From a bacterium (lineage in GTDB: Bacteria > Chloroflexota > Dormibacteria > Aeolococcales > Bog-877), in assembly GCA_021844355.1 (NCBI GenBank), contig JAKBTP010000183.1, positions 1-8,219 of the forward strand: a DNA stretch of 8,219 bases, in the 5' to 3' direction. Positions 6,062 through 8,219 of this stretch are shown piece after piece. The notes beneath the pieces were generated by a model, which was not told where the DNA came from, ran no database searches, and was given only the letters and a program-made list of their open reading frames with translations. A program made the position numbers and the translations under genes. Each line of letters begins with the position of its first letter. The stretch's first letter is position 1.

Positions 6062-7723
6062 ATGGACGGCCGCCGCCTGGCGGAGGAGTACGCGAAGGCG
6101 GCGGACCGGCTCGACCCTATCGAAGCGTTCGTGAGGGGAGACCTCGGCTACTCCGGCCAACTCACCGACTTCTCGCCGGAGGGAGAGCAGGCGCGCCACG
6201 AGCTGGTTTCCCGTTACCTGGAACGCGCCCAGACTGCTGCCGGCGAGGAGGACACGGTGGCCCTGCGGGCCATGGTGGACCGCCTGCAGGTGGAGTCGGA
6301 CCTCTTCGAGGCTGGAGAGTGGGCACGGGCTCTTAACGTCTTCGGACCGCACGTTCAGGTCAGGCAGAGCTTCGACCTCCTGCCCCGGACAACCGAGGAG
6401 CAGTGGGAGCTGATCGCCAGAAAGCTCCGGCAGGTGCCCGAGGCGCTGGCGGGCTTCCGCCGGACCTTGGAGTACGGACTTGAGCACGACCTCCGCTCGG
6501 AGCGGCGCCAGGCGCTGGTCGCCGCCCACCAGTCCCGGGCCTTCGGTGGTGGCACTGGGGACTCGCCGGGGTATTTCGCCTCTCTGGTCACCGCCTACTC
6601 CGGCACCGCCAGCTCCCTCGGGGAGGAGCTGGCGCGAGGTGCCGCGGCCGCCGACCGGGCCTACCTCGACCTGGCGGACCACCTGGAGCGCGGCTACGCT
6701 CCCCGGGCCGCTCAGGTGGACGGAGTCGGGCCAGAGCGCTACGCCCTGGCTGCCCGCCGCTACCTCGGAACCCGCCTCGAGCCCGCGACCGACTACGAGT
6801 TCGGCTGGTCAGAGCTCGCTCGCCTGAACTCGGAGATGGCCGAGGTGGCGGAGCGGATCGCGCCTGGCGTCGGCGTGGACGGCGCCGTGGCCCTACTGGA
6901 GACCGATCCTGCCAGGGCCATAGAAGGAGTGGACCGCTTCCTGGCCTGGAGCCAGGAGCTGCTCGACGCGACGGTGAGCCAGCTCGACGGCACCCACTTT
7001 GACATTCCGTCCCCGGTGCGCCGGGTGGAGGCGATGATCGCCCCTCCAGGTGGCAGCCCGGCCATGTACTACACGGCTCCGTCGGCGGACTTCAGCCGGC
7101 CCGGCCGAACCTGGTATCCGACACTGGGAAGGACCCGCTTCCCCCTCTGGCAGGAGGTGACCACCTCCTATCACGAGGGGCTCCCCGGACATCACCTCCA
7201 GCTGGGGATGATCTGCTTCCTTCAGGGTGGACTCGCTCCCTTCCAGACACTTCGCGGTGCCGTCTCCGGTCATCTCGAGGGGTGGGCGCTTTACGCCGAA
7301 AGGCTGATGGGGGAGCTGGGGTTCCTGGAGGTGGACGACTACCGCTTGGGCATGCTCTCGGCCCAGGCGATGCGCGCAGCCCGGGTGGTGGTGGATCTCG
7401 GCCTGCACCTTCAGCTCCCGATCCCGTCCGGGCAGCCGTTCCATCCGGGCGAGCGCTGGACCTGGGAGCTCGCCGTCCGGTTCCTCATGGGCTCCAGCCG
7501 CCGCAGCCGGGAGTTCTGCACCGGCGAGGTGGATCGCTACCTGGGAGTTCCGGCCCAGGCCATCTCCTACAAGCTGGGGGAGCGGGTCTGGCTCGAGGTC
7601 CGGGAGATGGTGCGCCGCCGCCAGCGCGAGCGCTTCCGGCTCAAGTCGTTCCACCAGCAGGCGCTGGCCCTTGGCTGTCTCGGACTGGACCAGTTGCGTC
7701 AGGAGATGGCCAGGCTGGCCTGA
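6062..7723 (+). CDS. DUF885 family protein, putative zinc metallopeptidase
   Basis: This 553-residue protein matches the DUF885 family, which is of similar length. It is mostly alpha-helical in its first 340 residues. The family signature is then SYHEGLPGHHLQ, with His371, Glu372 and His377/His378. About 30 residues on, GHLEGWALYAERLMGELG carries Glu406 as the likely third metal ligand. This HExxPGHH...EGWALYAE arrangement resembles M2/M32-type gluzincin peptidases. A cytoplasmic zinc-dependent peptidase or hydrolase is therefore the best reading, though activity is established for few members. The C-terminal part retains the conserved MRAARVVVDLGLH helix. No signal peptide is visible; the N-terminus MDGRRLAEEYAKAADRL is charged. 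It sits 33 bases after the thiolase and 48 bases before the DUF6941 gene, so an operon is likely, but no functional link to a thiolase is obvious. Confidence 0.92.
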   Translation: MDGRRLAEEYAKAADRLDPIEAFVRGDLGYSGQLTDFSPEGEQARHELVSRYLERAQTAAGEEDTVALRAMVDRLQVESDLFEAGEWARALNVFGPHVQVRQSFDLLPRTTEEQWELIARKLRQVPEALAGFRRTLEYGLEHDLRSERRQALVAAHQSRAFGGGTGDSPGYFASLVTAYSGTASSLGEELARGAAAADRAYLDLADHLERGYAPRAAQVDGVGPERYALAARRYLGTRLEPATDYEFGWSELARLNSEMAEVAERIAPGVGVDGAVALLETDPARAIEGVDRFLAWSQELLDATVSQLDGTHFDIPSPVRRVEAMIAPPGGSPAMYYTAPSADFSRPGRTWYPTLGRTRFPLWQEVTTSYHEGLPGHHLQLGMICFLQGGLAPFQTLRGAVSGHLEGWALYAERLMGELGFLEVDDYRLGMLSAQAMRAARVVVDLGLHLQLPIPSGQPFHPGERWTWELAVRFLMGSSRRSREFCTGEVDRYLGVPAQAISYKLGERVWLEVREMVRRRQRERFRLKSFHQQALALGCLGLDQLRQEMARLA

Positions 7724-7760
7724 GCTTCCCGCGCCGCGGAGAGCACGAGGTGCCAAACTG

Positions 7761-7766
7761 GGGAGG
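7761..7766 (+). promoter_or_regulatory. Shine-Dalgarno site setting the DUF6941 start at 7772
   Basis: GGGAGG ends 5 bases before ATG 7772. The in-frame GTG at 7766 overlaps this site and cannot be served by it, so ATG 7772 is chosen. Confidence 0.7.
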
Positions 7767-7771
7767 TGGAG

Positions 7772-8218
7772 ATGCCCGAGATCGAGAACCTCATCCTCGC
7801 CAATCACGTGGAGGCGGTGAACGGCCTTCTGTACATCGCCGGTGGCGGATGGACTGACCACTGGCGCCCAGAGCCCCCGCCTGGCGGCCCACCGATCGTC
7901 AGCCACCTCGGGGTGGCGGTCACGGTGGTGATCCCCCCCTCCGCCCCTTCCATCCCCCAGCAGCTGGCCGTGGCGATCGAGGACGACCAGGGCCGCCAGG
8001 TGGCGGGCATGCAGACCCAGATCAACCAGCAGCGCCCCCCGGGGCTCCCCCCGGGCCAGCCCCAGCGGATCTCGCTGGCCCTGACCTTCAACCTGGTCTT
8101 CCCCGCCGCCGGCGACTACCGGGTGGTGGCCCGACTGGGCATCTCCCCACCCCGGCAGCACCAGTTCCGGGTCCACGACGTGGCCCCACCGGGCGTGGGC
8201 GCGCCGCCGGTCAACTGA
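7772..8218 (+). CDS. Small DUF6941-type protein of unknown function
   Basis: The gene is complete in the window: 148 residues, stop TGA 8216-8218. The N-terminus ENLILANHVEAVNGLLYIAG followed by GGWTDHW is the recognisable signature of the DUF6941 group ('..LADHAEA.NGKLYV.GGGW..'). A predominantly beta sandwich-like middle follows (AVTVVIP, LAVAIEDDQGRQV). Then come the PPGLPPGQPQRISLAL turn (about 89-104) and a final strand pair GDYRVVARL...HQFRV. The family is found in actinobacteria and relatives and has no established role. No catalytic motif, signal peptide or membrane segment is visible. A cytoplasmic beta-sandwich binding or structural role is only a guess. The C-terminal tail is Pro/Gly-rich. 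It follows the DUF885 gene by 48 bases on the same strand. I assign the family from memory of its conserved N-terminus. Confidence 0.82.
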   Translation: MPEIENLILANHVEAVNGLLYIAGGGWTDHWRPEPPPGGPPIVSHLGVAVTVVIPPSAPSIPQQLAVAIEDDQGRQVAGMQTQINQQRPPGLPPGQPQRISLALTFNLVFPAAGDYRVVARLGISPPRQHQFRVHDVAPPGVGAPPVN

Positions 8219-8219
8219 G

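Noticed and set aside
4934..6682. 582-codon antisense frame across thiolase and DUF885 genes
   Set aside because: It crosses two well-supported genes on the other strand, is R/G/H/P-rich and has no domain. Such frames are expected at this GC content.
7724..7771. Terminator between DUF885 and DUF6941
   Set aside because: GCGCCGCGG-type symmetry is short and there is no T-run. The gap mainly holds the Shine-Dalgarno of the next gene.
6893..8176. 427-codon antisense frame opposite DUF885 and DUF6941
   Set aside because: Same kind of shadow; no recognisable motif, and it spans two genes with clear ribosome-binding sites.

Overview
The window is very GC-rich (clearly around 70%), with strong G/C bias at third codon positions and long stop-free shadow frames opposite real genes. 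Together with the gene families present, this points to a high-GC soil or environmental bacterium such as an uncultured Actinomycetota member or a related lineage (for example Dormibacterota). The exact phylum is an inference from composition and protein style. No rRNA, tRNA, CRISPR array, insertion sequence or phage gene was seen.

Left half (about 60-3777), minus strand. Reading in the direction of transcription, there is a 12-TM major facilitator transporter (3777-2566). Then comes a broken, unrecognised gene (about 2501-1929) whose frame is interrupted several times. It is followed by an enterochelin-esterase-like alpha/beta hydrolase (1887-814) and, 7 bases later, a second alpha/beta hydrolase of the COG4947 putative-esterase type (806-66). 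All four point the same way and could once have been one transcription unit. The last 20 codons of an unidentified plus-strand gene may run in at the left edge (1-60), converging on the esterase.

Right half (3865-8218), plus strand. It is divergent from the transporter and separated by 87 bases that contain a perfect 6-bp-arm inverted repeat lying against the transporter start codon. The order is a third alpha/beta hydrolase (3865-4749), a thiolase most like the 3-oxoadipyl-CoA/acetyl-CoA acyltransferases (4835-6028), a DUF885 metallopeptidase-like protein (6062-7723) and a small DUF6941-type protein (7772-8218). Each has a clear Shine-Dalgarno sequence, and the gaps are 85, 33 and 48 bases, so the last three at least look co-transcribed.

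The gene set reads as general catabolism: three esterase/hydrolase folds, a transporter, a thiolase and a peptidase-like enzyme. It does not form a recognisable dedicated pathway, and I see no strong evidence of a novel defence or mobile system. The points most worth a second look are the decayed gene between transporter and esterases, the hairpin over the transporter ribosome-binding site, the tandem esterase pair, and the uncharacterised DUF885/DUF6941 genes.
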